NCBI RefSeq assembly: GCF_004664715.2
Contig: NC_051063.1
Location: 109,874,829 to 109,938,828 of the forward strand
Direction: 5' to 3'
DNA from: Peromyscus leucopus
Lineage: Eukaryota > Chordata > Mammalia > Rodentia > Cricetidae
Length of the DNA stretch: 64,000 bases
The position numbers and the translations under genes were made by a program. A model generated the notes under the pieces. The model saw only the letters and a program-made list of their open reading frames with translations, searched no databases and was not told the DNA's origin. Positions 1 to 11,570 of the stretch are shown one piece after another (positions within the stretch are counted from its first letter, which is position 1; every line of letters begins with the position of its first letter).

Positions 1-808
1 AGATCTACATGAACAGCCTGGACATGAGTGGGGGTAATGAAGGGCGAGGGTCAAGGGAAAGAGTGCTTGAGGGAGCAGGAGATCCCAGCTGGATCAAGAA
101 CAGAGAGGGAGAACAACGAATAGGAGACCATGGTAAATGAAGACCACATGAGAATAGGAAGAAGCAAAGTGCTAGAGAGGCCAACAGAAATGCACAAAGA
201 TACCCCCACAATAGACTGCTGGCAATGGTCGAGAGACAGCTAGAACTGACCTACTCTGATGATGGGATGGCCAAACACCCTAATTGTCATGCTAGAAACC
301 CCGTCCAATGACTGAGGGAACTGGATGCAGAGATCCATGGCTAGGCCCTGGGTGGAGCTCCAGGAGTCTAATTAGCGAGAAAGAGGAGGGTTTATATGAG
401 CACAAATTGTTGAGACCAAGGTTGGATAAAGCACAGGGACAAATAGCCAAACGAATGGAAACACATGAAGTATGAACCAAAGGCTGAGGGGCCCACAACT
501 GGATCAGGCCCTCTGAATGGGTGAGACTGTTGATTGGCTTGATCTGTTTGGGAGGCATTCAGACAGTGGGACCAGGTCCTGTGCTCATTGCATGAGTTGG
601 CTGTTTGAAACCTGGGGCTTATGCAGGGTTGCTTGGCTCGGCCTGGGAGGAGGGGATTGGACCAGCCTGGACTGAGTCTACCAGGTTGATCTCAGTCCTT
701 GGGGGAGGCTTTGCCCTGGAGGAGGTGGGAATGGGGAATCCATTGTTGATATCTAGAACTGAATTGTATTGTAAAATAAAATAAAATTAAATTTAAAAAA
801 AAAGAAAA
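1..808 (+). mobile_element. LINE-1 3' UTR and poly-A tail, cut by the window start
   Basis: This is the 3' untranslated region of a rodent LINE-1 (Lx-like), sense strand, ending in an A-rich tail at about 771-808 (aaaataaaataaaatt followed by A runs). It matches two other copies in this window: its first ~350 bases align with 24133-24489, and its later part aligns with the reverse complement of 23480-23967. The first bases correspond to a point inside the 3' UTR, so the element probably continues upstream of the window. No ORF2 coding sequence is present. The short antisense frames here are accidental. Confidence 0.85.
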
Positions 809-811
809 GTG

Positions 812-1016
812 TCTGAGCAATCCAGAGGAAATACGTTAGTAAATAGCGTTCCTCTACAATCTCTGTTTCTGTTCCAGCCTTTTGTTCCCAGTTCTAGTTC
901 CTTCTCTGGTTTCCCTTAATCATGCAATGTAACTTGTGAGCCAAAGAAAGCCTTTCCTTCCAAAGTTGCTTTTCTTTATTGTGTTTATCACAGCAACAGA
1001 AACCACACTATAACAT
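812..1016 (+). mobile_element. Rodent medium-reiterated repeat, 3' terminal part (family A)
   Basis: The segment ends with the motif 'aagttgcttttctttattgtg' followed by 'tttatcacagcaacagaaacc', the 3' end of a very common rodent repeat. The same family occurs in reverse at 25248-25594, and its other end occurs at 52763-52920. The copy is diverged and truncated at its 5' side. I am not sure of the Repbase name (URR1-like or RMER group). It begins right after the LINE-1 tail. Confidence 0.6.
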
Positions 1017-1200
1017 ATCATTACCTGCTAAAAAGGAATCTCATTGCCATCCACTTTCTGATTTTCAAAGTTTTCCACATAACTCTATGGAATTTAGGAT
1101 CTATCATCAGTTCAAAGCTTCTAAATATTTCTCTTCTCTGAGTTCTGCAATTGAATGCCTGAAGGCTCCCTTCACTGTTTTCATTTGTTTATTTGTTTGA

Positions 1201-1342
1201 TTTGAGACAAAATTCTCACTATTTAGCTTTGACTAGACTGGAACTTTCTATGTATAACAGACTGACATTGAACTCATAAAAGATAGCCTGCCTGTGCCTC
1301 CAGAGTTTTGGAGATTGAGAGTATAAACCACTATGTCCAGAT
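1201..1342 (-). mobile_element. Old B1 SINE (7SL-derived)
   Basis: Read on the plus strand this is a diverged antisense B1: 'tttgagacaaaattctcact' at the A-tail side, then 'ctggaactttc', 'cctgcctgtgcctcc' and a corrupted 'gggattaaaggc' segment. Divergence is clearly higher than in the B1s at 33400 or 40170, so this is an older insertion. Confidence 0.65.
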
Positions 1343-1345
1343 CAT

Positions 1346-2068
1346 CATTTTTCTTTTTATAGAAAACTTCATTAGCTTGATGCCCCTACTTCCCATATGG
1401 TATTCTCAAATGGATTTCCTGGTTTTCACACTGACCTCATGCTACTGGAGTAAGAGTTGGACTTTCTGTTTCCATATTCCTGATCACTTCCACCCTTTTC
1501 ACCTTATCCTAGTTCCTACTGGAGACATCTTCCATTTACTATGAGCACTGAGTTTACACAGTTATTTTGGCTCTGTGATTGGAAGTAACCTGTTTATAAC
1601 TTATACATTCTTCTGTGAAATTTATATCATAGAAAGTAGTAAACACTACACATTAGAATTCTTTAATTTCATTCTTCAGAGAACCTGTTACTGCATACGT
1701 GTTTAAATAATACTTCATAGGATAGTTAATATTCATTGTCAAATTTACTGGATTCAGAATACCTAGAAGATTATTGTGGGTTACCTATGTGTGTGTCAGA
1801 AGAAGGTTTCCAGAGAGGAATAAATGAATGGCGTCATTCCAACCTCTGGGGTAGGATGTAGGAAGAATAAAAAAAAAAATGAGAAAGCCAACAGAACACC
1901 CACTTTCTCATTTCTATGCTTCCTGATCACACATGATGTGAATTGTTCATTGTTTTGACAGCAGAACCCTCTGAATCAGTAAGCAAACTAAGAAATTTCT
2001 CCCTTTAACATGTTCTCACATATTTTGGGCATAGTCATGCAAAAGTAACTAATGCAATGTTTACTCCT
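1346..2068. other. Unique AT-rich intergenic stretch
   Basis: No recognisable repeat, gene or RNA. There is a short A run near 1869-1880. The open frame at 1308-1544 begins inside the flanking B1 and has no recognisable domain. Confidence 0.5.
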
Positions 2069-2082
2069 TGAAAAATATTTTT

Positions 2083-2241
2083 TTTGTTGTTGTTTGTTAT
2101 TTGAGACAGGGTTTCTCTCTGTAGTTTTGGTGCTTATCCTGGATCTTGCTCTGTAGATCAGGCTGGCCTTGAATTCACAGATATCTGCCTGGCTCTGCTG
2201 CCCAAGTACTGGGATTAAAGGCATGTACCAGTGCCACCCAG
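2083..2241 (-). mobile_element. B1 SINE with target-site duplication
   Basis: Antisense B1: T-rich tail, 'ttgagacagggtttctctct', 'caggctggccttgaattcac', 'actgggattaaaggcatg'. It is flanked by near-identical copies of the target, tgaaaaatatttt at 2069-2081 and tgaaaagtatttt at 2242-2254 (one mismatch). Insertion therefore occurred by target-primed reverse transcription. An A-rich stretch with (CAAA)n follows at 2320-2350. Confidence 0.85.
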
Positions 2242-2254
2242 TGAAAAGTATTTT

Positions 2255-4134
2255 GGTGTGTGGCACTTTTCTCTGGATTTAAATACTTCCTCTAGGGAAG
2301 AGGGAGGCATTTGAGATTCAAAAAGTAAAAACAAACAAACAAACAAAAACCTCATAGGTCCATAAAGGCTGAAACCCCTCTCCAATGTTATATAGCAGTG
2401 AATATTTCCTGGAGAACGTATACTCTGCCATAGGCTGAGCTGTCTGCAGAAGTGCTGCCAGTTTCTGAAGGTACCTGAAAGTTCTGACAAGAGCCCAGGG
2501 ATGCAGCTTTTGTGAGTTGTCGCCTGTGCTGGGATTGGCTGTTCAGTGATGCGGTTACTTTAGAGTCAGCCATGCTTCTGTAAGCAACTGTGACAAACTC
2601 ATCACTTTGCCAAGTTAAACTTTAATGGAAACGTTGCTTTGGTCTATTGTTGGTGACCTATGTAGGGTAAGTAGTCATCTTTTCATATGTCCCTGGAATA
2701 GGCACATAATACACCTACTATGCCTTCTCCCATCTACGTTCCTGGTTCATTGTTAGTTTCCAATATTATTCTGAGTGTTAGGATAATTCATATAAATGTA
2801 ATAGGTAATGTTCCTAACATTCTGACAGTTCATTTCTATTACCGTAATCCTCTCTTCAAACGTTTTTCTCCTCCATATGGCTAAAGCCACATTCTACTTG
2901 AATCTTCATAAATGTCATTTTCTGTAAATGTAACAACTCTAAAGCCTCAAGGGTATGCATCCTAAACTCTGATTGACATATCCTAATTTCTACCCCAATT
3001 CCTCTACCATTTCCTTGTCTATAGTCTTTTGAACTCACAGGACTTGCTATTTCTTTAAGTATAAACTTTTCTTCTCTCACTTTTTTGAAGGCCTATGTTT
3101 ACTCTTTACATATCATGAACTCCACAATCAACAAGCTAATCACTTCTGTGCATACAAGCTTGACATCCTGACCCCTTTCAATGAACATGGTGAGACTTTT
3201 GCTTAAATTAATACTTGTATTCAGCAGTTGACTAGGGAAATCACATAGGACTGATTCATCTGCATTTATATTATACAACTAAGAACTCCAGGCTAGCCCT
3301 GATGATTGTCATCACACTCATACTTCCATGTTCCACTCACTTTTCCACTTCTCTAGAAATTCCATCATAACATTTCTCTTTTTTTACTAAGATTTCCTCA
3401 CTGACAAATGTATTTCTTTCATAGTCAAACAAGCAAACAACCATGAACAATCTACCCTGTAGCTTCCCATATGCCTAAATTCTCTAAATAAATCATCTGC
3501 ATATTTCCCCTATTTGAATGATACCACCTGGACTTTTGTCCCCACCACATGATTAGAATTGATTAAATAAGACAACTCAAGATGTGTTTGATGGCAAATC
3601 CAATGGCTAACTCTTATTCTGCTCATATTCCAAGAAGCTGGCAAACTGCCTCTTTGATAATTCACTGATTCCTTGGCACTCATAATCTCATGTGTGTTCC
3701 TTCTCAATCCTTCTTCCTGACTACCTAGGACTATAGACCATGGCAGAGTTGAACCATTGGTCTTCTTACCTGACTGTCCTCACGCACTTAGTCACCTTAA
3801 TTTTGCACAAGTGTTTAAAAATCATTACATAGCAATGATTGACTATTTTATAGTTTTTACTCATAACCCTTTCTAAAACTCTGAACTTATATCCAACTAA
3901 CAAGTCAAGGGCTGTGCTTGGATGTGTGACAATCATTCAAAGCTAACATGCTGTGAAATGGATGCCTGTTCTTAGGGAGCCTGCTTAGGATTAAATGAAA
4001 ATCAGTGTTATCCTTGTTCTTCTATTTCAATCACATTCTGTTTTCCATCCATCTTGAAATACTTTAGCCTCAAAATACAACCAGAGCCTGATTGCTTGTC
4101 TTATTCTTATCAAACCAACTTTCATTTCTCAGTA
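2255..4134. other. Unique intergenic stretch, no gene seen
   Basis: About 1.9 kb without a recognised repeat apart from (AAAC)n near 2329-2348. Open frames stay below 95 codons on both strands and show no known domain. Confidence 0.5.
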
Positions 4135-4320
4135 GGAATGCTGCAATAACCTCTCACTGCATTTACTGATTCCACCCTGGCCTGTGTAGCTCATGATCAT
4201 ATTTGTATCCAGAATTATTCCTTTCAAACTCTTGAGCCCTCCCTTTAGGGCCTCCGTACTGCCTACACAGAGAAAAGACTGTGAGCCTTGGCCTTCAAGT
4301 TAATTCTCTACTTGCTCCAT
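4135..4320 (+). mobile_element. Possible ancient mammal-wide LINE fragment (L2-like)
   Basis: The text 'gctgcaataacctctcactgc', followed further on by 'gggcctccgtactgcctac' and 'gccttggccttcaag', resembles a mammal-wide repeat of the form 'attactgcaatagcctcc ... cattgcctacaga ... cctggcattcaag'. The match is old and patchy, and the family and strand are uncertain. Confidence 0.35.
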
Positions 4321-5124
4321 TTGATGTTCCAGCTTCAAGGCCACTGTGATCCCTTGATTCTCTTGGGTGGGTTAGTTTCATGGGTGCCAGCTCAATTGGA
4401 ACTATTAAAAAAATTACCTAAGACATATGCTTATTATCTATTTTCAGCTTACTAATAATAAGCCCAGAGCTTTGTGGACCCCTTTCCTTCTGGAACCTGT
4501 CTTTGGAGCACGATTTTTGCCAAATTCACTATGCTACTTTTTCCCAAGTCAGTTGCCAGAGGGGTTGACTCAAATGACCCTACTGACAGCTATAACTCAA
4601 TCCTGTTCCAAAGCTACCTCAGAAAACTGCATGGTCGATACTCTGCTACTTCTCTCATTCTATTATAACTAGCACATATAGCCCTCTACTACACTAGATG
4701 AGTGCTTTACTCCTCATGCTTATTATTTGTGTTCCATTACCACATTCTAATCTGTGAAAGAATGGGAAGCTGTGTCTGCTTTCCAATTTTATCTGTTGTA
4801 TCCCAAATATCACAAAAAAGGGATTTTCTCTATAATAGGTCCTCCAAATTATTTCCTGAATGAATAAATACCTCAAGAAAAAAATGCAAAAAATCCTAGA
4901 AATCATTCAGAGAATACTGTCTTTCTCTTTTAATTTCAATATTATCTTTTGTACTTCAGTTATCTTATTACTTAGATATTTCTCTTCTTGGTTTAGAGCA
5001 CAGAAAAATCCATGTTTAGAGCTATAAATAAGTTTTCAATGTTTTTGTCTATACAAATTGCTATAGTCAAATTTCTCACCATTTCAGAAATTATTTTCAA
5101 AATACAACAATTGTTTTAAATACT

Positions 5125-5235
5125 GGCATTTATATGTATATATATTTATATATAAATAAATATGTATATATATTATAGATACATATTTTATATAAATAAA
5201 TATTTATTTCTATATCTATATCTATCTATAACTTT
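5125..5235. repeat. AT-rich low-complexity tract
   Basis: Mixed (TA)n, (TAAA)n and (TATC)n units, for example 'tatatgtatatatatttata' and 'ctatatctatatctatctat'. It is an imperfect microsatellite able to form AT hairpins. Flanking sequence from 4321 to 6570 is otherwise unique and AT-rich. Confidence 0.85.
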
Positions 5236-5384
5236 CCAATTACATGCCAGGGAAGCTAACCTTTGCCAAATAATATTTGATTATTCAGTTGAAATTTTGC
5301 ATAAAATCTCCAAAAACTTCATTTATGAATGAGGCTAATTGTGTTGCTGATCAGCCCTTTGAGGATAAAGTGGAATCAGTGCTG

Positions 5385-5455
5385 GACATTTGCATATCAG
5401 TGAATAAATAGATAGTGAATGAAGTAATTAATCAGTACATATGAATGAATGAGGT
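5385..5455 (+). mobile_element. Possible L2/MIR 3' tail
   Basis: The string 'cagtgaataaatagatagtg' followed by 'gaatgaatgag' is like the 3' tail of L2 or MIR elements (caataaatgtttg ... gaatgaatga). It is short and weak. Confidence 0.3.
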
Positions 5456-6570
5456 CATGTTAATAAATATCAAAATTTCTCTGGAAAATAGATAAAATTT
5501 AACAATAATTCATATTAAAATTATTTTGATTTTTAGTTTGAATGAAATAAAACCCCTTAAGTATAGATTATTCTCGTATACTTTTTATACTTAGGTAATA
5601 TAAATTAAATATGTATATTATTAGATTGAAATACCTTTAGAAAAATGAAAACAATGATTCAGAATCATGACAAAGACACAAGCATTGTGGAAAGCCTATG
5701 TATGTGTATTATGCAATTGCATTCATATAGATTTGCCTAGAGAATAGCTGTGACTGAGGCAAAGGAATGAGAGTCAGACATTCCCTGTGTTATTCTTAAT
5801 CTAATCAGTGCCTTTTTCTATAGCTAAAATGATTTTCTTTCTCTTTTCTTTAATGCATGTCATAAAAGGTGAATTCTATAGCTCTTTAGAAAATTGAAGT
5901 ATATGACATTGACTAGCAGATAGTCAAAGGGCATTGCTTAAAGCATTCACAATCCCACCACCACCAATCAAGTCAAGTAGACCTTGACACTATTGACTTA
6001 ACGTGCTTAATAATCACATAAGGTGAAACTGGACTATGCCCCACTGTTGGATCCAACAGATTTATTGGATCTCACGCATCCCTATATCAGAGGTGAGAGT
6101 CTGAGCCTAATATGATTGACCTTTATAGTATTCTTGATGAGTTTAAGTTAAGGAATGTCTCATTCACTTCTATTTATAATTTGCTTCTCCTGTGCACATT
6201 CGTACTTATCCTCAGATGTTTCAATTATGAACACAAGGACTATTGGAAGACAACAATATATAGCTATCAGACTGCCATAAAAATACTATGAAGCAGAGTT
6301 TGCCACACTAATAAACATGGGTAAGCCCATCATATGAAAGACCATGAAAGTCCCTATACTTAAGAAGGTCAAATTAGAATAGCATGGATTATAGAAAGGT
6401 GCTCTACCTTAATTTTAACACATAAAATAAGGCAACGATGGTAGAAATAGTGGTACAATCTGAAAAGACAGAGGTTGAAGCAGAAAGGTAATGAATTCAT
6501 GTTTGCTAAAGTTACACAATGAGTTGAGCTGCCTCAGAATCTTTTCTTTAAGTTACCAAATTGCACAGAA
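5456..6570. other. Unique AT-rich intergenic stretch
   Basis: I see no repeat family, coding region or RNA gene here. Several short runs of A and T are present. Confidence 0.5.
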
Positions 6571-6640
6571 AGTGGGAGAGAAGAGGAAGAGGAGGTGGAG
6601 GAGGAAGAGGAGAAGGAGAAGGAGGAGGAAGAGGAGAAAC
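6571..6640. repeat. Purine-rich (GGA/GAA)n tract
   Basis: One strand is almost pure A and G ('gaggaagaggaggtggagga' and similar) with mirror symmetry in places, the kind of sequence that can form triplex DNA. The antisense frame across it (6548-6757) codes only for S/P/L-rich low complexity. Confidence 0.85.
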
Positions 6641-6738
6641 AGATGACAGAGAAATAGATATGGTGAATAAGTAAGACATGAGGTATAAAACATAATACAT
6701 TTTAAACATTGTGTCTATGTGTATTTGGAAACTGTCAA

Positions 6739-6761
6739 CACACACACACACACACACACAT
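6739..6761. repeat. (CA)n microsatellite
   Basis: About 11 uninterrupted CA dinucleotides, close to the purine tract at 6571. Confidence 0.9.
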
Positions 6762-7208
6762 CAACATACCACAGAAGACACAAAAATTAAATATTTGATC
6801 AGTTTGACTTGATGGGAAGCAAAAAGGTAAAGAAAAGAATGAACTTGCCATTAGACTAACTCATTTAGAATCCTTGTAACACTTGACAGGTGTGTGTGTG
6901 ATCATCTGCAAGTGGCTTGCCAGCTTTACATCTCATTTGTCTTCTAAAGTCATAGAGGACCACATGAAAGTAAGTGCATATATACCTATCACTGGTAGTT
7001 GGGAGGTTATATGGTACAGTAGATGCAAATCCCTCCAGCTTACACTAAATACTCAGTAAGTGTTCTCTTCGGAACAGCAGGAGGTAGCTGATTAAACACT
7101 GGCCTCAGTTCAATCGTTTTACTTCACAGCCCTTGATCCTTCGTAAGCAGGCTTGCCAAAGAGGACTGTAATAACTTGGCATCTTGGCATCCATAGTAAT
7201 ACCAAGCA
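6762..7208. other. Unique intergenic stretch
   Basis: No repeat or gene recognised. A short GT run occurs near 6891-6899. Confidence 0.45.
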
Positions 7209-7405
7209 CTTCTGTGTTCTATACCAGGCATCATTCAAGGTAGTTTTTGAACATTCAGTTGTTCATGAAGAAGACTGTATTATGATTTCCATTTTGTAGG
7301 TAATGGAAATGAGGCACAGACTATTTTTAAGTTTGTGTACCTAAGAAGTGACATAGCACAGGATGAGTCTAGGTAGCTAAGCTCCAGAACCTATCTTTGG
7401 TTTTA
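7209..7405 (-). mobile_element. MIR SINE (ancient, tRNA-derived)
   Basis: The plus strand reads as antisense MIR: 'ataccaggcatcattcaagg', then 'atttccattttgtaggtaat', 'gaaatgaggcacaga', and 'agaagtgacatagca'. This matches the MIR core (ccattttacagatgaggaaa, ctgaggcacagag). Divergence is high, as expected for a relic predating the radiation of placental mammals. Confidence 0.7.
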
Positions 7406-8039
7406 AAATTCAGACTAACCTGCTGCTTCCTATTCTACCTTCCCTTCCTCCTCCTCTTCTTTAAGCTGATCCTGAGTAAGTACAATGCTAAAACTATAGT
7501 CAAGCTGAGGAGTCAGGAAATCTCAAAGTTGCACAGATGCTGAAAGTATTGACTCTCTGGTAGACCTTACTCTCTATGCCTAATCTAAATATGAGCGACA
7601 CACAATGGAAACAAAAAAAAGCCTCACATTTATCTGACTTCCTGTGTCTACCCTATTGAAAGTGTTTTCCTTGGTTTCATAGATATCCAAGGGCTTCTTG
7701 TTCTCTACCAGATGAAGCTCAAGTTTCTCAGTGTGTCAACACAAAGTCAAGGATAGAACTGTTTGTGCTGACTCTCATTAACAGCATCCCAAATTTAATT
7801 TCCTCACCCCCAGGATTTTACCACCATGGAGGGTGCTACTTCAGATGCTCACATCTTGCTGTTAGGAAAACTACATGGTAATCAAGGCACCTATAAAACC
7901 AGTGAACTCCTACTTAGCCCTCAATGCACATCTATTCAATGAATTTCATTGCTCCTCCTGGAAGAAATAACTCTCTATTTTTCTACACAGGAGAGTCTTT
8001 GTTTCAACAATTGCATGGATCATCTTAATTAATTGCTTT

Positions 8040-8165
8040 AATCACTAGCTCTTCTAGTCAGGTATGAACATTTCCCGAGAAAGAACCATCACTCATTCAT
8101 CTAAATATCTTCACTACTTGGTGATTTGCTTGGTAGATCATTTCTCAATAAATGTTTACAGAATC
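8040..8165 (+). mobile_element. L2-type ancient LINE 3' end
   Basis: 'actcattcatctaaatatc', then 'ggtagatcatttctcaataa' and 'atgtttacagaat' follow the order of the L2 3' end (tcattcatctttgtatccc ... ggcacatagtaggcgctcaa taaatgtttg). The copy is fragmentary. Confidence 0.5.
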
Positions 8166-8211
8166 AAACAGGATTAATCATATCATAGGGACATCTGGGG
8201 GAAATAATACA

Positions 8212-8665
8212 TCATTCATAACTTCTGGATGAGTAAATATTAAAGATGATAAAGAAAACATAAAAGAGAAAAAGTGTGCCAGACAAAGTATGTGTAGATA
8301 AATTCAAGGCTGTTTCCATTTCCCAGCTCCTGTGAATAGAACAGCAATGAAGGTGGATAAGCAAGTATCTGTGCAGTAAGATATAATGCCCTTTGGGTAG
8401 ATGCCCCAAAATGGATTAGCTGGATCATGTGGTAGACATATTACCAGCTATTTGAGGATTCTCCAGGCTAATTTCCATAGTGGCTACACAAGTTTTCACT
8501 CACACCATCAGTTCATAAGTTCTCTCCTTTACCCATATCCGTGTCAACCCCGTCATTTCTTTTACTCTTAGACATTCCTGCTGGGTAAGAGGAAATCCCA
8601 AATAGTCTTAATGTGCACTTCACCAATTGCTAAGGATATTGATCATTTAAAAACTCTTCTTTCAT
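8212..8665 (-). mobile_element. Old LINE-1 ORF2 3' fragment, first part
   Basis: Antisense of the LINE-1 ORF2 3' region. On the plus strand, motifs such as 'gggtagatgccccaaaatgg', 'tttccatagtggctacacaa' and 'gctaaggatattgatcattt' match the reverse complement of the known ORF2 3' end. It carries many substitutions and indels, so no reading frame survives. A B2 insertion at 8666 interrupts it, and it resumes at 8871. Confidence 0.75.
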
Positions 8666-8870
8666 GGGCTGGAGAGCTCAGCAGTTAAGAACACTGGTTG
8701 CTTTTTCAGAGGACAGGGATTCCATTTTTAATAATCACATAGTGGCTGAGTCTGTAGCACCACTGGGAGAATGCCCTCTTCTGGCTTCCTCAGACACTAC
8801 ACAAATGTGGTCAACAGACACACAGGCAGGCAAAGCACCTATATACATAAAATAAAAATTAAAAATAAAT
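8666..8870 (+). mobile_element. B2 SINE inserted in an old LINE-1
   Basis: Sense B2: 'gggctggagagctcagcagt', 'taagaacactggttgctttt', 'gccctcttctggcttcctca', ending in 'cataaaataaaaattaaaaa'. The tRNA-derived A-box region is still recognisable. The LINE-1 ORF2 remnant continues on both sides, which shows the B2 is younger. The open frame at 8664-8855 lies entirely within it and is not a gene. Confidence 0.85.
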
Positions 8871-9215
8871 GCTTCTGAGGTGTTCGTATTTCATCTTTTG
8901 ACAACTCATTGTTAAGTTCCATTTTAAAATTGTACTATTTTCTTGATATTTTGTGTTTTGAGGTCTTTGCATATTCTTAGTCTAACTCTCTGTCAGATGC
9001 ACAGCCCTTAAAGACTTTTTCTATTCTGTAAGCTACCTTTCCATCAGAATGGTTGTTCCCTTCGCTGTAAAAAAGCTGTTTATTTTATGAGGTCTCATTT
9101 ATTAATTGTTGGTTTTAATACCTGCACACCAGGGTCCCCTTGATGAAATCCTTTCACGTACCAATGAGTTCAAGCATATTCCCTACATTTTCTTCTATCA
9201 GATTTAGGTTATTAT
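8871..9215 (-). mobile_element. Old LINE-1 ORF2 3' fragment, second part
   Basis: Continuation of the antisense LINE-1: 'gaggtctttgcatattctta', 'ctctctgtcagatgcacagc', 'ccaatgagttcaagcatatt', 'cccta' and 'ttcttctatcagattta' in the order expected for the reverse complement of ORF2. It is decayed and non-coding. Confidence 0.75.
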
Positions 9216-9278
9216 ATAAATTCAAACACTTGGATTGTATTGGATCATATTTAATATGATACAATATTAGTTGTATAA

Positions 9279-9438
9279 TTCTAGTAATATCAGCACAGTG
9301 ATTGGAGTACAGGGTGAGCTTTAGCTGAATAATACTAGTGATTATTGATATCACAGTGACTGGAGCAGAGAGTGAGCTTTAGCTGCATAATGCTAGTGAT
9401 AACATCACAGTGATTGGAGCATAGGGTGAGCTTTGTGA
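9279..9438. repeat. Small minisatellite, three copies of a 54-58-bp unit
   Basis: Three imperfect direct repeats each carry 'cacagtga(t/c)tggag', a variable triplet, '(c)agagtgagcttt' or 'agggtgagctttagctg', and 'aataatactagtgat'. The shared 'cacagtg' occurs at 9294, 9352 and 9406, giving periods of 58 and 54 bases. I do not recognise it as a known dispersed repeat. Confidence 0.85.
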
Positions 9439-9704
9439 GTTTCAGACTTGACTTATCTCTCTACTCAATACTTGCAGGGAATTTGGTTCCATATTTTTTT
9501 TTCTAATTTTTTAATAGCTGTAAAGGTAGTATAGCAGAACCTACCTATGTTGGAAGAGAAGTAAGACTGTTTGTGATAATTAGATGATAATATTAATATA
9601 GACCTCAATTCCCACTGAGAACTTTACTCAGTAATTTAAAATACTGGCTACCCTCCAGGGCAATAAAATATTGTGAAGGGACAGAATCTCAGAGTATAAC
9701 ATAG

Positions 9705-10407
<703 letters not shown>

Positions 10408-10560
10408 TTGCTAGGCAGTGGGAGTTTACTGGTACACAAAGCAGATAAAAGCCCTGTCTTGAGGCCCTTTCATTCCATTGCATGAGATGCAGGACACATA
10501 AATCAGCACGCAGGAGACACAGATGGTGGTAGGGGTTAAGAGACACTCACTGGTTAGTAG
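10408..10560 (-). mobile_element. Possible L2 relic
   Basis: 'ctaggcagtgggagtttact', 'acaaagcagataaaagccct' and 'gtcttgaggccctttcattc' resemble the antisense L2 consensus (ctaggcactggggatac ... acaaaacagacaaaaatccc tgccctcatggagcttaca). The similarity is weak and old. The 124-codon antisense frame at 10426-10800 overlaps it and shows no domain. Confidence 0.4.
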
Positions 10561-11207
10561 ATAGATGGACGATGAGGTGGGTGAGTTGGTGCAGAGTATT
10601 AAGGGGTTACTTGCAGAGATGCTAGTGAACTGAGGTCTGGGAGATGGACAGATACTATTTGAAGAGTAAAAAGAGCATACCCTGTGGTGAATAATGGCAA
10701 AGGTCCAGGTGGGAGAGATTTGAGTGCATGAGAGACATAGGAGACACAGGTTATACAACTGTGCTGGACAAGTGTTTCTGCTGGGAAGAGTCCAAACCAA
10801 CCTGCTTCACTTTGCAAAGAATAAACATTAGCTTTCTACATTGTCTCCTTGTTTTTACTGTGAGTCACATTATCTATTTATGTTCCATTTTCTGCAACGG
10901 AGGCATTGTAAAAAGTTTTATACATCATCATTTTCCAATATTACTTGCATAGAATGCTTCTCTCCTATGTTAATGAGAATTGCTTATACTTTGGTAGCTG
11001 ACTTGTCACATCGCTAGTGGGACCTGAACAAAGGAAATGTCTGGCATGAAGCTGAGAAAGACTGCAGAGGAGAGGAAATGTGTGAGTCTGTCTGGTCATG
11101 GAAAATGAAAGGTCATTCATAAACTATGAACAAGAGGGAAGAAAATTGAGACAAGGAGATTTGAGCAAAGAAAATATTGTGTGAGAAGGTTAAAAAAAAG
11201 TCATCAG
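10561..11207. other. Unique intergenic stretch
   Basis: No recognised element. Purine-rich segments occur near 11060-11190. Confidence 0.45.
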
Positions 11208-11570
11208 AGTGGCTAGGAGACAGCTCAGTGACTAAAGTACTTCCGCACAAACATGAGGATCAGGATTGGGTCCCAAGAACCAAGGGAAACTGGATATGGG
11301 AGCAAGTATGTATAACCCTAGTACTTCTTCAGCCACATGGGACGTAGAGACAAAATAATCCTTGGAAACTCCCCAGTCAGCTGTCCTGGGGTACATGGTG
11401 GCAAGAAATCAAAGTGATCTTTCTTCCAACATGGTGGAACTCTATGCTTTCCAGAATGCACACTGACACCATGTGTGTGTGCGTGCACGCGCATGCGCGC
11501 GCGCACACGCACACCACATTACACAAACACATTCACAGACAAACTAATAAAGACATAAATAAATACATAA
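11208..11570 (+). mobile_element. B4 (ID_B1) SINE
   Basis: The sense strand begins 'ggctaggagacagctcagtg', then 'actaaagtacttccgcacaa', 'catgaggatcaggattgggt', a B1-like middle, and a purine-pyrimidine tail rich in CA/CG at 11472-11515, ending in an A/T-rich tail 'aataaatacataaaa'. This is the tRNA-like head plus B1-like body typical of B4. It is moderately diverged. Confidence 0.7.
11472..11515. repeat. Alternating purine-pyrimidine (TG/CG/CA) tract
   Basis: A 44-base stretch of near-perfect alternation, TG then CG-rich then CA ('gcgtgcacgcgcatgcgcgc'), close to self-complementary about its centre. It is one of the densest CpG clusters in this CpG-poor window. Such sequence is the classic substrate for left-handed Z-DNA. 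It belongs to the tail of the B4 SINE. Confidence 0.9.

Noticed and set aside
8666..8870. tRNA gene from A- and B-box-like motifs
   Set aside because: These belong to a B2 SINE. No cloverleaf with intact stems can be drawn, and the same holds for the B4 heads at 11208, 21801, 22375, 37110 and 49570.
9279..9438. Three repeats as a CRISPR array
   Set aside because: The units are directly adjacent, of unequal length and imperfect, with no unique spacers. The sequence is mammalian.
10426..10800. 124-codon antisense frame, Cys- and Ser-rich
   Set aside because: It overlaps an L2-like relic, other overlapping frames exist on the same strand, and no motif is visible.
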